The notes: generated by a model from the sequence alone, not told the origin. Numbered from the stretch's first letter, positions 25,845 through 34,025 are shown. The stretch is 64,000 bases of DNA from Bacillota bacterium (GCA_023436585.1 JAEZIN010000029.1:124001-188000); one strand, 5' to 3'. Translations and numbers: made by a program.

Positions 25845-27179
25845 ATGCAAAAAAAGCATCATATGATCATGTACACCTTCCTGTCCCTGGCGCTGGTGGC
25901 GGCCATCGGGACGGCCGTCTACCAGGGGCAGAAGGCAGCTCGTATCGCAAACACGCTGGAGGATGTGTATTACAGCGCCGTGCTGGATACCATCAGCCAG
26001 CTTCAGAGCATGGAAATCAAAATGAACAAGCTGCTGGTTTCCGGCACGCCTCAAACAGGGGTAGACCTCTTGTCGGACCTCAGCCGCCAGGCCTGGGAGG
26101 TGCAAAACAACCTGACCGTGCTGCCCCTGTCCCACGTGGCCATGGAGCCTACGGTGAAGTTTGCAGGACAGGTGGGCGACTATACGGATACCCTGGTGCT
26201 CAAGGTGGCCAATGGCACACCGCTGAATGATACGGACATGCAGCAGTTGAGCCAGCTTCTTACCAACTGCGTTCTGCTGTCGGGCCAGCTGCAGGCGGCC
26301 CAGCAGCAAATGATATCCCAAAGCATGCGGTACTCAGCGGATGCCCCTCTGTTCTATCAGGATATGCAGGCGCAGGCCAGGCCCATGGAACAGGTGGGGG
26401 ACAAGGACAACGGCATCGATTATCCCACCCTCATCTATGACGGCGCGTTTTCCGACGCCAGGCACATGGGCTCGCCGCAGGGTTTGCCCCAGGAGCAGAT
26501 CACCAAGGAGCAGGCATTGGAAATTGCCAAGGCCTTTGTCGGCGCCGAGCGCGTGACGGGTGTCCGGGAAGCGGCCGCGATTGAAGGCGCGATCCCCGCT
26601 TGGGGCGTCACCGTCACCATTCCGGATGATGCGCTGACGGTGGAAGTCACCCGCCAGGGCGGCAAGGTGCTGTGGATGATGCCCGAGCACGCCGAATTTG
26701 CCCAAACGCTCAACGTGGACCAGTGCAAGGCAAAAGCCAAGGAGTTCCTTTTAAGCAGGGGCTTTGGGGAAATGGTGGAAAGCTACTACCAGGTGTACAA
26801 CGGCCTGGCGGTGATCAACTATGCCGCCGTGCAGGACGGCGTGCTGTTGTACCCGGACCTTGTAAAGGTACAGGTGCGCATGGATACCGGGGATATCGTG
26901 GGCATCGAGGCCAACAACTATTGGATGAACCACAGGCAGCGGGTGCTGGAAAAACCGAAGATCACCGAGGAAGACGCCAGGGCCATGGTCAGCAGCCGCC
27001 TGGAGATACTGCAAACACGGCTTTGCCTGATTCCCTTCCGGGGCACAGAAAAGCTGTGCTATGAGTTTACGGCCGCCTGGGATGATTCGCAGTATCTGGT
27101 GTACATTGACGCACTGACGGGGGAGGAACGCGAAATCCTCAAGGTCATCGAAAGCGGCACAGGCCCGCTGGCAGCTTAA
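25845..27179 (+). CDS. ypeB: Germination protein YpeB
   Basis: YpeB is needed for SleB to be placed and kept stable in the spore. The 444-residue protein has an N-terminal membrane anchor (about 7-27), a helical N-terminal region and three PepSY-like repeats in the second half: LPQEQITKEQALEIAKAFVG, VDQCKAKAKEFLLSRGF and ITEEDARAMV mark their starts. GGGAGG lies before the ATG. It ends the ispE-to-ypeB plus-strand group. Confidence 0.93.
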   Translation: MQKKHHMIMYTFLSLALVAAIGTAVYQGQKAARIANTLEDVYYSAVLDTISQLQSMEIKMNKLLVSGTPQTGVDLLSDLSRQAWEVQNNLTVLPLSHVAMEPTVKFAGQVGDYTDTLVLKVANGTPLNDTDMQQLSQLLTNCVLLSGQLQAAQQQMISQSMRYSADAPLFYQDMQAQARPMEQVGDKDNGIDYPTLIYDGAFSDARHMGSPQGLPQEQITKEQALEIAKAFVGAERVTGVREAAAIEGAIPAWGVTVTIPDDALTVEVTRQGGKVLWMMPEHAEFAQTLNVDQCKAKAKEFLLSRGFGEMVESYYQVYNGLAVINYAAVQDGVLLYPDLVKVQVRMDTGDIVGIEANNYWMNHRQRVLEKPKITEEDARAMVSSRLEILQTRLCLIPFRGTEKLCYEFTAAWDDSQYLVYIDALTGEEREILKVIESGTGPLAA

Positions 27180-27224
27180 TATCCTGAGGAAGACGGCTTG
27201 GCCTTCCTCACCCGCTGACGAATG

Positions 27225-27257
27225 AAATGGCGCAGTTCTTTTGGAACCGCGCCATTT
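27225..27257. terminator. Bidirectional terminator between ypeB and the minus-strand hydrolase
   Basis: AAATGGCGCAGTTC (27225-27238) pairs with GAACCGCGCCATTT (27244-27257) with one mismatch. A second GAGGAAG/CTTCCTC hairpin lies at 27185-27210 right after ypeB. Confidence 0.75.
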
Positions 27258-27282
27258 TGCCTGTATTGGTGTAAGTATTTGA

Positions 27283-28032
27283 CTATCCGACCCTCTTCAA
27301 AAAGTTCAGCATCCGCTCGTTAACTTCCTTTACCTGCTCGGTTGGCATATGGGGCCGGTGTCCCGCGCCGGGCACGCTGTAGATTTCGGCCTGGGGGCAC
27401 CTGCCCCGCATTTCCGTCAGCCGTTGCGGCGAGGCGAAAGCATCGTTTTCCCCGCCTATGAGCAGCATGGGCATGGTAAGCCTTTGCCAGTCTTCCTCCG
27501 TCAGGCTGGGATACAGCCGCCAGTCCCGCACGCTCATGCGCATGTGGTGCTGCCAGTCGCCGCCGTGGGCCTCCGCGTGGAGAACCTTCATCCGTTCGAT
27601 GATTGCATCCTGGCGGTTTGTGATCAATGCTTCCGGTGTAAAATCCTCAGAGCCGGCGGGGTCCGCCTGGCCCCCGCAGCCGATGGTGATGATGCTTTTC
27701 ACCAACCCGGGATACTTTGCCGCCAGGTGCAGCGCCACGCCGCCGCCCAGGCTGTAGCCAATGAGGTGGGCTTTGCTGATGCCAAGCGCCAGCAAAAAAC
27801 AGGCCATGTCTTCGGCAATAATGGGCGTATCCCAGTCCCGGCTCTCGCTTGTCGTCCGGCCATGGCCCCGAAAATCCGGCAGCAGGCAGCGGTAGGTATG
27901 AAAGAAGGGCTGTATCTGCCCGCTGAAGGCGATAATGCCGCGGCTGTATCCGCTATGCAAAAACAGTATGTGTTCGCCGATGCCGATATCTTCATAGAAA
28001 ATAGAACAATCATTTACCTGCTGGTAGGGCAT
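27283..28032 (-). CDS. Alpha/beta hydrolase
   Basis: This 249-residue serine hydrolase has FLHSGYSRG in the oxyanion-hole region, DFRGHGRT, the nucleophile elbow GYSLGG, an acid in GGENDAFAS and the catalytic histidine in GAGHRPHM. It follows the PNPOx-like gene by 5 bases and forms a three-gene operon with MarR first. Confidence 0.88.
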   Translation of the reverse strand: MPYQQVNDCSIFYEDIGIGEHILFLHSGYSRGIIAFSGQIQPFFHTYRCLLPDFRGHGRTTSESRDWDTPIIAEDMACFLLALGISKAHLIGYSLGGGVALHLAAKYPGLVKSIITIGCGGQADPAGSEDFTPEALITNRQDAIIERMKVLHAEAHGGDWQHHMRMSVRDWRLYPSLTEEDWQRLTMPMLLIGGENDAFASPQRLTEMRGRCPQAEIYSVPGAGHRPHMPTEQVKEVNERMLNFLKRVG

Positions 28033-28037
28033 ATATG

Positions 28038-28469
28038 TTACTCCTCAAACGCTTGTACACTGAACAGGTGCTTTTGCAAGCCGTGGTAGTAGTTGCCGTT
28101 TTCCGCTGTGAATTTCAAAATGCTGTAGTCCGGATCGGTCGGCCCCAGGGGATAATATTTTTCGTCCCCGTCCTTCCAAAAGGACAGCTTTGTTTCGTTG
28201 TCCGGCAATACCTGCATGCGCCCTGTCAGCATCAGGCCGTGAAAGTCCGCGTGATCCACAAAGTAGATGCAGGCTTCCGGGCGCTTTTGAAACTGCCCGG
28301 TGCGGATGGCGGAGGTGTTGGTGGAAAACCAAAAGGTGTGCAACCCCTCGCCCTTTAACTGGAACATGGTTTTTGCGTTGGGAAAGCCATTGTCGTCGAT
28401 GGAGCAGACGATGATGTCGCGGCTGCTCTCCACCAGCTTTTTGATATCCTGCTTGTTTTGTTCGTTCAT
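28038..28469 (-). CDS. Pyridoxamine 5'-phosphate oxidase-like flavin protein
   Basis: This 143-residue split-barrel protein is like general stress protein 26 / PNPOx-type FMN binders: IIVCSIDDNGFPNAKTMF, HTFWFSTNTSAIRTGQF, EACIYFVDHADFHGLMLTG. The enzymatic role is unknown for this subgroup. It overlaps the MarR stop by ATGA. Confidence 0.85.
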   Translation of the reverse strand: MNEQNKQDIKKLVESSRDIIVCSIDDNGFPNAKTMFQLKGEGLHTFWFSTNTSAIRTGQFQKRPEACIYFVDHADFHGLMLTGRMQVLPDNETKLSFWKDGDEKYYPLGPTDPDYSILKFTAENGNYYHGLQKHLFSVQAFEE

Positions 28470-28918
28470 TCCATATCCCCACCCTTTTTCTCTAAATTAT
28501 CGATGATTTTCCGCAGCGTGTTTTCGAAGGTTTCGGCCTGATCCTGTGAAAAGCCCTGATAAAACAAAACGTTCATCTGCTCCGACACCCGGTCGTAATC
28601 TGCCTTGTAACCCTTGGCCTTTTCAGTGATGGTGACAAAAATTTGCCGCCGGTTCTTTTTGTCGGGAACACGCATAAGCAGGCCCGCCTGTTCCATTCTG
28701 TCCAGCATGCTGGTGAGTGTGGTTTTCGCCAGCGAGGTCAGGCGGCCAATCTCGGTGATGGTCAGCGTTTCATGCTCCCAAAGAACATACAGAATTCTGC
28801 CCTGGGCGCCGTTGAAGGCGTCTACGCCGCTTTCCCGCAGCAGCTTTTCAAAGGCACGTGCCTGCAGCTGATGGATTCTGGAGATCAAAAAGCCTCCGTA
28901 GGTTTTGATGTCAATCAC
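28466..28918 (-). CDS. MarR-family regulator (start codon uncertain)
   Basis: This winged-helix regulator of about 150 residues has YVLWEHETLTITEIGRLTSLAKTTLTSMLDRMEQAGLLMRVPDKKNRRQIFV as recognition and wing region (shown in part). The start is unclear: GGGAGG at 28922-28917 on the minus strand is followed in frame by GTG (28918, overlapping it), ATT, GAC and ATC (28909, ideal spacing), with no ATG. GTG 28918 is given. The further upstream TTG at 28957 is the -35 box. It probably represses its own operon. Confidence 0.88.
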   Translation of the reverse strand: MIDIKTYGGFLISRIHQLQARAFEKLLRESGVDAFNGAQGRILYVLWEHETLTITEIGRLTSLAKTTLTSMLDRMEQAGLLMRVPDKKNRRQIFVTITEKAKGYKADYDRVSEQMNVLFYQGFSQDQAETFENTLRKIIDNLEKKGGDME

Positions 28919-28922
28919 CTCC

Positions 28923-28957
28923 CTATATAGGATAGTACTATATAGTATTATTGTCAA
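28923..28957 (-). promoter_or_regulatory. Promoter and likely operator of the MarR operon
   Basis: TTGACA (28957-28952) and TATCCT (28934-28929), spacer 17, on the minus strand. The palindrome CTATATAG occurs twice, at 28938-28945 and 28923-28930, flanking the -10, a layout suited to MarR binding. Confidence 0.7.
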
Positions 28958-29043
28958 GTTAGTTGAAAAATATTTTTAAGTTAATCAGCGCAAGAAAAAA
29001 AGCTGCCAGATTACAGCTGACAGCGTTCAATACGGCGAATATA

Positions 29044-29484
29044 CTACTCCCGGCTCCTTCTGTCCCCCCAGATGTTTACCGCCAGCCCGGCCAGCACCAG
29101 TAGTCCGCCCGCCAGCGTTCCCGGTGAAAATTTGTGGGTGGCAAAGTAGTCCAGCAGCAGGCCTGAAAAGAGCTGGCCTACAAAGATCAGCAGCGTCAGC
29201 TGCGTGGCCGGCAACTTATGGGTAATTCTGTTCAGCACATATATGCTGACAAGGCCCAGCGCGCCGCCAATGTATATGAAAATGGAGCCGCCCGCCGCAG
29301 GGAAGGCAGTCTTTATCACAGCGCCTGTCACAAAAAAGGCAATCAGCGAGCCTGTGAGTCCCGTGATGTAATTCATCAGCGAGCTGTAGGGCACGCCGCA
29401 CTTTTGCGCCAGCCTGGCATTGACCATGCGGGCCAGCACGATGGTGATGCCGCTTAAAATGGCGCCTGCGACCGCGATTACCAT
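29044..29484 (-). CDS. Half-size DMT transporter (DUF606/YdcZ type), second partner
   Basis: This 146-residue membrane protein has about four to five helices (MVIAVAGAILSGITIVLA, IAFFVTGAVI, GALGLVSIYVL, LLIFVGQLFSGLLLDYF, LVLAGLAVNIWG). It belongs to the short DUF606/YdcZ branch of the drug/metabolite transporter superfamily, which usually works as paired half-proteins. Its start at 29484 lies 7 bases inside the end of the partner gene. Confidence 0.82.
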   Translation of the reverse strand: MVIAVAGAILSGITIVLARMVNARLAQKCGVPYSSLMNYITGLTGSLIAFFVTGAVIKTAFPAAGGSIFIYIGGALGLVSIYVLNRITHKLPATQLTLLIFVGQLFSGLLLDYFATHKFSPGTLAGGLLVLAGLAVNIWGDRRSRE

Positions 29485-29891
29485 AGCATCATCACCGCCA
29501 CTCCCAGACCAATCAGCAGGAGGCTGACGGCTTTTTCCCATCTGAACTTCATTTTGGCAAATCCCCACAGGCCGAATTGATCAAATACCATACTGCAGGC
29601 CATCTGCCCCAGCAGCGTCAGGGACAGCGTGGCCGTCACGCCCAGCACCGTGACGCCCAGGTTGCTGGTGATCACGGTAAATATGCCAAGCACGCCACCC
29701 ATGTGAAGCAAAAAGGGGGCGCGCTTTTTCTTGAAAAGATGCTTGATGGTCAGCGGCAGAACACAGATCAGGCCGGCAATATGAATAATCACTGTGGCAA
29801 AGGAATTGCCGTATATTTGACTAAGCTGCGCGTTGAACAGGTTCATAACGGAATATAACAGGCCGACGATTGCGCCCAGCACCGCGGGCAT
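29478..29891 (-). CDS. Half-size DMT transporter (DUF606/YdcZ type), first partner
   Basis: This 137-residue membrane protein is of the same family as the overlapping downstream gene: MPAVLGAIVGLLYSVMNLFNAQLSQ, a central GVTATLSLTLLGQMACSMVFD and a final LLLIGLGVAVMMLW (first shown in part). ATG 29891 has ATGGAGG 7 bases upstream. The pair probably forms a heterodimer; the substrate is unknown. Confidence 0.82.
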   Translation of the reverse strand: MPAVLGAIVGLLYSVMNLFNAQLSQIYGNSFATVIIHIAGLICVLPLTIKHLFKKKRAPFLLHMGGVLGIFTVITSNLGVTVLGVTATLSLTLLGQMACSMVFDQFGLWGFAKMKFRWEKAVSLLLIGLGVAVMMLW

Positions 29892-29916
29892 GACAACACC
29901 TCCATATGATGGGGCT

Positions 29917-30777
29917 TTATAAAACGCCCCTAAACCCTTTGCCAATGATCTCGCCCGTGTTGGTAATCAGTATGAAGCAGCGGGGGTCCACCTCCCTGGC
30001 AAACTGGCGGAGGTGAACGGCCTGGGTGCGGTTGACCACAGTCAGAAGCACCGTGCGGTTTTCATGGGTATAGGCGCCTTCCCCCTTGAGGATGGTAGCC
30101 CCCCTGTGAAGGTTGTCCACAATATAGTGCAATATGGGCTCCGGCGCGGCCGTGATGATGTGAAAGCATTTATTGGTCTTTATGTTTTCCAGCACCATAT
30201 CCACCAGCAGTGCCTTTATCAGCAGGCCCAGGATGGAGAACAGGCCCGTTTCCACACCAAAGGCAAAGAGGGCGGCCACGGTGATGATGAAGTCCACCGC
30301 GAACAGCGCGTTGCCTATGTTCAGCGAGGAATATTTTTTCAGCAGCATGGCGATGATGTCGGTGCCGCCGCTGCTGGCGCCAATATTGAAGAGGATGGCG
30401 GAACCCACTGCCGGCAGCGCCACGGCGAAAATCAGCTCCAGCAGGGGCTGGGTGGTAAGCGGCGATGATAAGGGTATCACCCGCTCCAGGACCCAGATCA
30501 CGCTGGACAATAGCGTGCTGGAATAAGCCGTCCGCAAGCCAAAGGATTTGCCAAATACCCCGAAGCCCAGAATCAGCAGCGCGGCGTTGATGATAAAAAC
30601 AAACGCGCCGGCTGTCAAGCCTGGAACGTAATAGCCCAGTATGATGGATATGCCGCTTACGCCGCCGGTGGAAAAATGGTTGGGGAACTTGAAGAAGTAC
30701 ACACCAATGGCTATAAACAGCGTGCCAATCGTCAAAAGAATGTACTCGTTGAAAGTTTGCCGGGCAGACCTTGGCAT
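29917..30777 (-). CDS. YitT-family membrane protein
   Basis: This 286-residue protein has five to six membrane helices of the DUF161/YitT type (TGGVSGISIILG, GASSGGTDIIAMLLKKYS, FSILGLLIKALLVDMV) followed by a C-terminal soluble DUF2179 domain (about 215-286, with GRGATILKG-like RGATILKGEGAYT and LTVVNRTQ). Function is not established. The start at 30777 has GAGGAAG upstream. It lies 25 bases before the half-size transporters, so they may be one transcript. Confidence 0.9.
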   Translation of the reverse strand: MPRSARQTFNEYILLTIGTLFIAIGVYFFKFPNHFSTGGVSGISIILGYYVPGLTAGAFVFIINAALLILGFGVFGKSFGLRTAYSSTLLSSVIWVLERVIPLSSPLTTQPLLELIFAVALPAVGSAILFNIGASSGGTDIIAMLLKKYSSLNIGNALFAVDFIITVAALFAFGVETGLFSILGLLIKALLVDMVLENIKTNKCFHIITAAPEPILHYIVDNLHRGATILKGEGAYTHENRTVLLTVVNRTQAVHLRQFAREVDPRCFILITNTGEIIGKGFRGVL

Positions 30778-30817
30778 AGGTGACTTCCTCTCCGCGCATT
30801 CAATAGCATGCGGAGAA

Positions 30818-30846
30818 ATGATATCATGTTCCATGGTCGACTGCAA
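30818..30846 (-). promoter_or_regulatory. Promoter of the YitT gene
   Basis: TTGCAG (30846-30841) and TATCAT (30823-30818) on the minus strand, spacer 17, about 40 bases before the ATG. Confidence 0.55.
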
Positions 30847-30860
30847 GGGCTGCAAAGTAC

Positions 30861-30896
30861 AAAAAGCCGCCCCCGGTGCATGAGCCGGAGGCGGCC
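30861..30896 (-). terminator. Terminator downstream of hsp20
   Basis: On the minus strand GCCGCCTCCGG pairs with CCGGGGGCGGC (one G-T pair) and is followed by TTTTT at 30865-30861. It separates hsp20 from the YitT promoter. Confidence 0.8.
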
Positions 30897-31033
30897 GCAA
30901 AGGAAGAAGGAAGGACTCATTCCTTTATTGGGCCGCGGGATCATCCCGCCCTTCGCCCATCTATGGTAAAGCAGTCATGCTTCTTTAGGATATTCATCAT
31001 GTGATAATCCTATTAAAGTTTTTAGGATAGGGT

Positions 31034-31069
31034 CCGGGGAAGGGGTTTTTTCAAAAAACCCTTCCCCGG
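31034..31069. repeat. Long hairpin directly after hsp20
   Basis: CCGGGGAAGGGG followed by six T pairs with six A followed by CCCTTCCCCGG, a stem of about 17 bp with one bulge and almost no loop. It lies 16 bases after the hsp20 stop. It may be a first terminator or a dispersed palindrome. The remaining bases up to 30897 hold nothing recognised. Confidence 0.65.
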
Positions 31070-31084
31070 CTACTATCGTAAACC

Positions 31085-31549
31085 TTAGTTGCCGCCCTGA
31101 CCGATGCCGCCGATGGCGATCTTCCTCTGGGTCTTGGGCGGCTCAGGCGCGTTCTTGGGCAGCTTTACGGTGAGCACGCCGTTTTTGTAGTCGGCGCTGA
31201 TATTATCCTGCTGGATACCGTCCAGACTGAAGCTGCGCTCCATGCGGCCCACCCGGCGCTCACAGTACAGGTAATTGTCCTTTTCCTCCTTGTGCTCTGT
31301 GCGGGCATTGGCGGTAATGGTCAAAACATCATTGTCCACCGTCAGATCAATTTGATCCTCGTTCACGCCGGGCAGCTCCGCATCCAGGAGATAGTGGTCG
31401 CCCTTGTCCTTTACGTCCACACGGAAGCCGGCATTCCCCATCCAGTCGCTCATGTCGAAAAAGGAACGGAAGAAGCTGTCGTTCAGCAGGCTGCTGCTGA
31501 TGGTCCGGCCCAAATCCCTGCGGCCCCTGAAAGGAATCATGTTATACAT
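31085..31549 (-). CDS. Small heat shock protein, Hsp20/alpha-crystallin family
   Basis: Hsp20 proteins hold unfolding proteins as ATP-independent chaperones. The 154-residue protein has a short N-terminal region with FRSFFDMSDW, the alpha-crystallin domain (about 45-140: FRVDVKDKGDHYLLDAELPG, DNVLTITANA-like DVLTITANA, and GVLTVKLPK), and a C-terminal tail containing KIAIGG in place of the usual I-x-I. The ATG at 31549 has AAGGAGG 8 bases upstream. A CtsR box covers the promoter. Confidence 0.94.
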   Translation of the reverse strand: MYNMIPFRGRRDLGRTISSSLLNDSFFRSFFDMSDWMGNAGFRVDVKDKGDHYLLDAELPGVNEDQIDLTVDNDVLTITANARTEHKEEKDNYLYCERRVGRMERSFSLDGIQQDNISADYKNGVLTVKLPKNAPEPPKTQRKIAIGGIGQGGN

Positions 31550-31635
31550 ACGTAAATCCTCCTTCAATTTGATCTTGTTTTTGTTTTTTGGTTGGAAGGG
31601 AACCTTTTTTGTATTGCTTCCCTTTCCATGGCCAG

Positions 31636-31665
31636 ATTATATAATGAAAGTCAAAGAAGGTCAAA
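31636..31665 (-). promoter_or_regulatory. hsp20 promoter overlapped by a CtsR operator
   Basis: On the minus strand TTGACC (31664-31659) and TATAAT (31641-31636) have a 17-base spacer. On the plus strand 31649-31665 reads AGTCAAA-GAA-GGTCAAA, an exact match to the known CtsR consensus (A/G)GTCAAA-NAN-(A/G)GTCAAA. It covers the -35 and spacer, so CtsR would block transcription until heat shock. Confidence 0.9.
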
Positions 31666-31752
31666 GTAAAATAAGGGCGGAAATCGGGTAGATATAGCAT
31701 GATTTCCGGTACGATCTTAATAAATCTTGTGTTTCCTACGATTTTCATAAAG

Positions 31753-31780
31753 TTACGAAGCTTGCGCCATCGGGTATAAT
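31753..31780 (+). promoter_or_regulatory. Possible upstream promoter for the tilS group
   Basis: TTACGA (31753-31758) and TATAAT (31775-31780) have a 16-base spacer. The leader would start near 31787 and contain the 27-codon ORF at 31843. Confidence 0.5.
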
Positions 31781-31842
31781 TACCTTGAAAGGTCAAGAAA
31801 TAGGTATGGTTACAATCCAGTTTCCGTGCCTGCGGGGGAGTG

Positions 31843-31926
31843 ATGCCGGATCTGTTTGAAGAAGGTGAAAAAATTACGAACAAACTCTTGCGTCCATGCC
31901 ATGGAATAGGTACAATAGGCGCATGA
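31843..31926 (+). CDS. Possible 27-codon leader ORF coupled to tilS
   Basis: ATG at 31843 opens a 27-residue frame (MPDLFEEGEKITNKLL, then RPCHGIGTIGA). It ends at TGA 31924-31926, overlapping the tilS ATG at 31923 as ATGA. GGGGGAG lies 2 bases upstream, closer than ideal. The overlap is the same coupling seen at many gene joints in this window. There is no known homologue that I can name. It could be chance: a second promoter at 31888-31916 would remove it from the mRNA. Confidence 0.35.
   Translation: MPDLFEEGEKITNKLLRPCHGIGTIGA
31888..31916 (+). promoter_or_regulatory. Proximal promoter of tilS giving a leaderless mRNA
   Basis: TTGCGT (31888-31893) and TACAAT (31911-31916) have a 17-base spacer. 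The tilS ATG at 31923 is 6 bases after the -10, exactly where transcription should begin, and no ribosome binding site lies between. Confidence 0.5.
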
Positions 31927-33380
31927 AAACCATCATGCGAAACCAGCTTGTGCCACTGCTTAACGGGGAACTGGCACCGCTTCACTTATTGGAAGGCGGC
32001 AAGGTTCTTCTGGCGGGCGTGTCGGGGGGCGCCGACTCCGTGGCTCTTTTGCACGGGATGGCCCTTCTGCGGGATTCGCATGATTTTTCATTGGCGGCAG
32101 TGCATGTGGAGCATGGCCTTCGCGGCGGGGAATCAATGAAGGACGCCGCCTTTGTCAAGGATTTGTGCATGGAGCTTCACGTGCCGCTCCATCTGTATTC
32201 GGTGGATGTAAAAAAGGCGATGCAGGCCATGCGTTGCGGTCTGGAGGAAGCAGCCCGCATTTTGCGCTATGACTGCTTTGCAAAAGCGATGCAGGCATGC
32301 GGCGCCGGCGCACTGCTGCTGGCCCACCACGGGGACGACCAGGCCGAAACGGTGCTGATGCATTTGATGCGGGGCAGCGGTCCCGCGGGGCTTGCCGGTA
32401 TGGCGCGCTCCGTACCCTTTTGCGGCGGCCTGCTTGTCCGGCCCCTTTTGTCCCTCCGGCATGATACGCTGGTACAAGCGCTTGCGGAGGAAGGGCTTGC
32501 CTGGCGGGAGGATGAGACAAACGCAAAGCCGGAAGGCTTGCGCAACAGCCTTCGGCTTTCGGTGATGCCGGCCCTTCATCGCTTGTCGCCCGGATGCACG
32601 GAGGCCATTGGGCGCACGGCATTGCTGATGGATTCGGAAGAAGGCTGGTGGAGGGAAGAGGCTTTCAAATGGCTTCGGGAAAATGCCCGGATGGAACCTG
32701 ACCTTTGCTTTTTTCAAAGGGAAGGGTTTAACGGGCATCATGTCGCTTTTAGGCGGAGGATGGCCAGAGCCTTCTTAGAGCAAGCTGTATCCATCATGCC
32801 TGTAAAGCCTGACGCGGACATGACAGCCCTGAGCTTTGAAAAGACGGAGGAGATGCTTCGTTGCATCAGCGGCTATGGCTCAAGCGCGGTCAACCTGCCT
32901 TATGATGTCCGCGGGGAGCGCAGCATAAGCCGGTTTTTCTTGATTCCGCCCCAGAAAAGATTGCAAAAGGCGGCCGTACCGCTTACGCTTAATGGTGAAA
33001 CGCGCTTTGAGGGCTTCAGCTTTACAGCAGCAGCCTGGAATCCCGGGATTGGGCCGGGGGACGGAATAAGATGCCAGGCGCTGGACAGCCTTATGCTGGA
33101 AGGTGCGGTGTTCCGCACAAGAAGGCCGGGGGACACCTTCAGGCTGCTTGGCGGGGAAGGAACTCAATCGCTTAAAGAGGTTTTTATCAACCGCCATGTG
33201 GACAGGCCCTTCCGGGATATGCTCCCGGTGTTATGCAGGGGAACGGAAGTTTTGTGGATTCCGGGCATAGGCCCGTCCCAAACGGCGGCCATCAGGCCGG
33301 GCACACAAAAAGGTACGGTGCTCACGCTTTTAGGGCCGCTTCCATGGGATATTGCAAAGGATGACCAACCCAATCAGTAA
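31923..33380 (+). CDS. tilS: tRNA(Ile)-lysidine synthase
   Basis: TilS puts lysine on C34 of tRNA-Ile(CAU), changing both its amino acid and codon identity. The 485-residue protein has the PP-loop SGGADSVALLHG near residues 26-37, HVEHGLRGGES, the ARILRYDCF region, LLAHHGDDQAETVLMHLMRG and the RNSLR motif (here LRNSLRL), followed by the TilS middle and C-terminal substrate-binding domains. ATG 31923 is chosen; ATG 31896 is possible but has no ribosome binding site. hpt and ftsH follow, the usual Firmicute order. Confidence 0.94.
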   Translation: MKTIMRNQLVPLLNGELAPLHLLEGGKVLLAGVSGGADSVALLHGMALLRDSHDFSLAAVHVEHGLRGGESMKDAAFVKDLCMELHVPLHLYSVDVKKAMQAMRCGLEEAARILRYDCFAKAMQACGAGALLLAHHGDDQAETVLMHLMRGSGPAGLAGMARSVPFCGGLLVRPLLSLRHDTLVQALAEEGLAWREDETNAKPEGLRNSLRLSVMPALHRLSPGCTEAIGRTALLMDSEEGWWREEAFKWLRENARMEPDLCFFQREGFNGHHVAFRRRMARAFLEQAVSIMPVKPDADMTALSFEKTEEMLRCISGYGSSAVNLPYDVRGERSISRFFLIPPQKRLQKAAVPLTLNGETRFEGFSFTAAAWNPGIGPGDGIRCQALDSLMLEGAVFRTRRPGDTFRLLGGEGTQSLKEVFINRHVDRPFRDMLPVLCRGTEVLWIPGIGPSQTAAIRPGTQKGTVLTLLGPLPWDIAKDDQPNQ

Positions 33381-33392
33381 GGAGATTATGTT

Positions 33393-33950
33393 ATGCACAG
33401 CGACGCGCAGATGTATGCCGATCTGGAATCCATCCTGATCACGCGGGAAGAAATCAAAGAGGCCGTCAAAAAGCTTGGGGAGACCATTGCCCGGGACTAC
33501 GCCGGGAAAGAGCCCGTAATGATCGGCATATTAAAAGGTGCGGTGCTGTTTTACTCGGATTTGATTCGAGAAATCGACCTGCCTTTAAAGACGGAATTTA
33601 TGGCCATCTCCAGTTATGGCAGCGCCACAAAGACCTCCGGGGTGGTGCGCATTTTAAAGGATTTGGATAGGGACATCACAGGGCAGGATGTGCTGATCGT
33701 GGAGGATATCGTGGATACCGGCCTCACGCTTTCCTACCTGACGCGCACTTTGATGGACCGCGGCCCCGCCTCCATCAAAATTGTCACACTGCTGGACAAG
33801 CCCGCCCGCCGCAGGGTGGAGCTTTCGCCGGATTACAGCTGTTTTACCATCCCCGATGCGTTCGTGGTGGGCTATGGCCTGGACTACGATGAAAAGTACC
33901 GGAACCTGCCTGACATAGGCGTTTTGCACCCCAGAATTTACAGCAAATGA
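33393..33950 (+). CDS. hpt: Hypoxanthine phosphoribosyltransferase
   Basis: This enzyme salvages hypoxanthine and guanine to IMP and GMP with PRPP. The 185-residue protein has the PRPP loop VLIVEDIVDTGLTL (about residues 100-113), the flexible-loop ISSYGSATKTSG, and the purine-binding PDAFVVGYGLDYDEKYRNLP near the C terminus. AAGGAG lies 9 bases before the ATG, and tilS ends 12 bases upstream. Confidence 0.96.
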   Translation: MHSDAQMYADLESILITREEIKEAVKKLGETIARDYAGKEPVMIGILKGAVLFYSDLIREIDLPLKTEFMAISSYGSATKTSGVVRILKDLDRDITGQDVLIVEDIVDTGLTLSYLTRTLMDRGPASIKIVTLLDKPARRRVELSPDYSCFTIPDAFVVGYGLDYDEKYRNLPDIGVLHPRIYSK

Positions 33951-33963
33951 GGGAACCGGCAAT

Positions 33964-33992
33964 TTGCTTTCCTACATTGATTGTGCTATAAT
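33964..33992 (+). promoter_or_regulatory. Promoter of ftsH
   Basis: TTGCTT (33964-33969) and TATAAT (33987-33992), spacer 17, lie within the short gap after hpt, so ftsH can be transcribed on its own. Confidence 0.7.
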
Positions 33993-34025
33993 GATAATTC
34001 AATTTGACAGAAGGAGGACCCTGTT

